Positions 8,030-8,883 of a DNA stretch of 8,883 nucleotides are shown here, piece after piece. Source of the stretch: Minisyncoccota bacterium (lineage in GTDB: Bacteria; Patescibacteria; Paceibacteria; UBA9973); the NCBI GenBank assembly GCA_028696935.1, contig JAQVGE010000035.1:1-8883 (forward strand). The letters run 5' to 3'. How positions within the stretch are numbered: position 1 is the stretch's first letter; the number at the start of each line of letters is the position of its first letter. The notes beneath the pieces were generated by a model that was given only the letters and a program-made list of their open reading frames with translations, was not told the DNA's origin and ran no database searches. A program made the position numbers and the translations under genes.

Positions 8030-8457
8030 CAGATAGGTCAATTAAAAGAAGCTATTAAGGATTTGTATCGTTCTGTTGAGAAATTGAACAGCGCTTTTTT
8101 GCAAAGAAAGTTTACTACAGACGGTAGAATGATAGGTGATATAGGAGAAGCAATAGCTTCGTTGAAGTTTAATGTGGTTTTAGATGAGAAAAGCCAAAAA
8201 GATTGGGTGGATATAGGATTGATAAAAAAGGAAATAAAAGAATGGTTCAGATAAAAGCTACGCAGAAAGATGAAACTTATTTAAAAAAGCCTCCCTGCGA
8301 CGGCGATTTACTTGTTTTTAAAGTATATAGGAGCGGTGATTATGAATGTTGTTATGATGGATCAGCGGACAAAGTATGGCGAGCGTTGGAACATCGGAAA
8401 ATGGATGTCACTGGTGCAAAGATGATTGATTTAAAAAGACTAAAAGGAATAAAGTAA
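8024..8457 (+). CDS. DUF6998-like protein, possible PD-(D/E)XK nuclease fold, split by a -1 frame change
   Basis: One gene in two frames. The first frame starts at ATG 8024 and would stop at 8252-8254, giving 76 residues. The second frame carries the rest of the same protein to the TAA at 8455-8457. Joining them by a -1 shift, or one extra A, in the run at 8224-8229 gives about 144 residues, the length I expect for the family. The N-terminal half has RKFTTDGRMIGDIGEAIA (28-45), and the second half has V-Q76-I-K-A-T-Q81 and CDGDLLVFKVY. From memory these match the layout of DUF6998 proteins. I infer a PD-(D/E)XK-like arrangement of E42, D60 or D63 and Q76-x-K78. The frame break separates the acidic residues from the lysine, so neither half alone would keep the site. 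Whether it is a pseudogene, a programmed frameshift, two coupled chains or a sequencing error is undecided. A separate start at ATG 8242 is possible. Confidence 0.75.
8224..8230 (+). other. A_AAA_AAG slippery heptamer in the DUF6998-like gene
   Basis: In the upstream frame the codons here are ATA (8222-8224), AAA (8225-8227) and AAG (8228-8230), so A_AAA_AAG is exactly in phase for a -1 slip. This is the motif used in E. coli dnaX and in several insertion sequences. After the slip, reading resumes at GGA 8230 and yields GNKRMVQIKAT, which fits the family. Purine-rich GGGTGGA (8205-8211) and AGGA (8215-8218) lie upstream and could act as a Shine-Dalgarno-like stimulator. I found no convincing stem-loop downstream. 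Such runs are common in AT-rich DNA. Confidence 0.45.
8228..8232 (+). promoter_or_regulatory. Possible ribosome-binding site for internal start at ATG 8242
   Basis: AAGGA lies 9 bases before ATG 8242, which is in the frame of the C-terminal half and would give a 71-residue chain starting MVQIKAT. The upstream frame stops just beyond, at 8252-8254, an arrangement that allows coupled re-initiation. This is an alternative to frameshifting and could equally be chance. Confidence 0.3.
8444..8448 (+). promoter_or_regulatory. Shine-Dalgarno site of xseA
   Basis: AAGGA sits 8 bases before ATG 8457, whose first base overlaps the TAA of the preceding gene (TAATG). It is the clearest ribosome-binding site before any gene in the window. 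It fixes the xseA start at 8457, even though that ATG is in a different frame from the conserved xseA sequence. Confidence 0.65.
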
Positions 8458-8883
8458 TGGCAAATACAAGAGAAAAAATTTTTTTGTTTCTGAATATATT
8501 GGCACACTTAATATTGGTCTGAAAAAATCTCGTGCACGGATTATTGGAGAAGTTGGCAAGATTGATATTTGGCCGACAGGTCACATTTCTTTTCCTTTGC
8601 GTGACGAAAGAGACCAAAGCATAATCAATTGTATTATTTGGAAATTTAGGTATGAGATGTTTGATATTGATTTAAAAGAAGGTTTACAGATTATAGTAAC
8701 TGGATATCCAGAAATTTATAGTGCAAATGGAAGACTTTCTATAATAGCTGAGGCGAATGAATATGCTGGTGAGGGAAAGTTAAAGCAGGAATATGAAAAA
8801 TTAAAAAATAAGCTAACCAAAGAAGGTATATTTGAAGAGTCTAGGAAAAGGCCAGTGCCAGAGTATGTTCAGAAAATAGGAGT
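8457..8883 (+). CDS. xseA: Exodeoxyribonuclease VII large subunit, N-terminal part, with a -1 frame change; runs off the window
   Basis: XseA with XseB forms exonuclease VII, which degrades single-stranded DNA to oligonucleotides in repair. From 8486 onward the frame reads VSEYIGTLNIGLKK, then IIGEVG, the GHISFPLRDE strand-turn of the OB fold, GLQIIVTGYPEIYSANGRL, and GEGKLKQEYEKLKNKL-TKEGIFEE-RKRPVPEYVQKIG. The last part matches the family's GxLxxxFExLKxxLxxEGLFdxxRKRPLPxxPxxIG signature closely. The only plausible start, ATG 8457, gives MANTREKIFL in another frame and reaches TGA at 8520-8522 after 21 codons. No ATG, GTG or TTG precedes the conserved part in its own frame, whose upstream stop is at 8450-8452. 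A -1 shift, or one extra T, in the T7 run at 8479-8485 restores MANTREKIFFVSEYIG. About 142 residues, chiefly the DNA-binding OB domain, are visible. The catalytic region and xseB lie beyond the window. Confidence 0.85.
8480..8486 (+). other. T_TTT_TTG slippery heptamer in xseA
   Basis: In the ATG 8457 frame the codons are ATT (8478-8480), TTT (8481-8483) and TTG (8484-8486), so T_TTT_TTG is in phase for a -1 slip. Reading then resumes at GTT 8486, in the frame of the conserved OB fold. The heptamer is the 3' end of an A6T7 double homopolymer (8473-8485), which is also a likely place for base-calling or replication errors. Confidence 0.4.

Noticed and set aside
8457..8522. Stand-alone 21-residue peptide from ATG 8457
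   Set aside because: Its first residues join naturally to the XseA OB fold after a -1 shift, and its remainder looks like out-of-frame xseA, so it is better read as the start of xseA.
1..8883. Recoded stop codons (TGA as Gly, as in some Patescibacteria)
   Set aside because: TGA ends the helicase gene and the 6730 gene at sensible places, reading through does not extend into conserved sequence, and no TGA interrupts a conserved frame.

Overview
AT-rich bacterial DNA in which every recognisable gene lies on the + strand and is tightly packed. The gaps are a 4-base overlap, then 31, 9 and 13 bases, then a 1-base overlap. This suggests one transcription unit, or two read in series. TGA and TAA both end genes and no long gene has an internal stop, so the standard bacterial code fits. 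I cannot name the organism. The low G+C content, the near absence of Shine-Dalgarno sites except before xseA, and a PsbP-like membrane-anchored protein of a type often seen in Patescibacteria (CPR) and some Firmicutes suggest a Patescibacteria-like genome. That is a weak inference.

Bases 1-6698 hold a two-gene restriction-modification-like defence module. The first gene is cut at its 5' end by the window edge. It encodes an N-terminal phospholipase D (PLD)-type nuclease domain fused to an SF2/SNF2-RapA-like helicase. The second starts inside the first gene's stop codon (ATGA) and encodes an Eco57I/type IIG-like N6-adenine DNA methyltransferase of 1134 residues with its own C-terminal target-recognition region. 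The likely division of labour is that the methylase marks host DNA while the helicase translocates on unmodified DNA and the PLD domain cuts it. The parts resemble those of DISARM class 1 (SNF2 helicase DrmD, methylase DrmMI, PLD protein DrmC), but helicase and PLD are one polypeptide here and no drmA or drmB is visible.

Bases 6730-8010 encode two small membrane-anchored proteins. The first is an unrecognised protein with an N-terminal membrane helix and a beta-rich domain. The second has an N-terminal anchor, a helical linker and a PsbP-like domain.

Bases 8024-8883 hold two genes that are each broken by a -1 frame change. One encodes a DUF6998-like protein with a possible PD-(D/E)XK nuclease fold. 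The other is the 5' part of xseA (exonuclease VII large subunit), which runs off the window. In each case the frame change falls on a homopolymer that also forms an in-phase X_XXY_YYZ slippery heptamer: A_AAA_AAG at 8224-8230 and T_TTT_TTG at 8480-8486. Programmed frameshifting, real one-base deletions and homopolymer undercalling in the sequencing all explain this equally well from sequence alone. It is the most unusual thing in the window.

A second oddity is a near-identical 25-base translation-start region (23 of 25 bases) before the PsbP-like gene and before the DUF6998-like gene. I see no tRNA, rRNA, CRISPR array, insertion sequence or convincing terminator.
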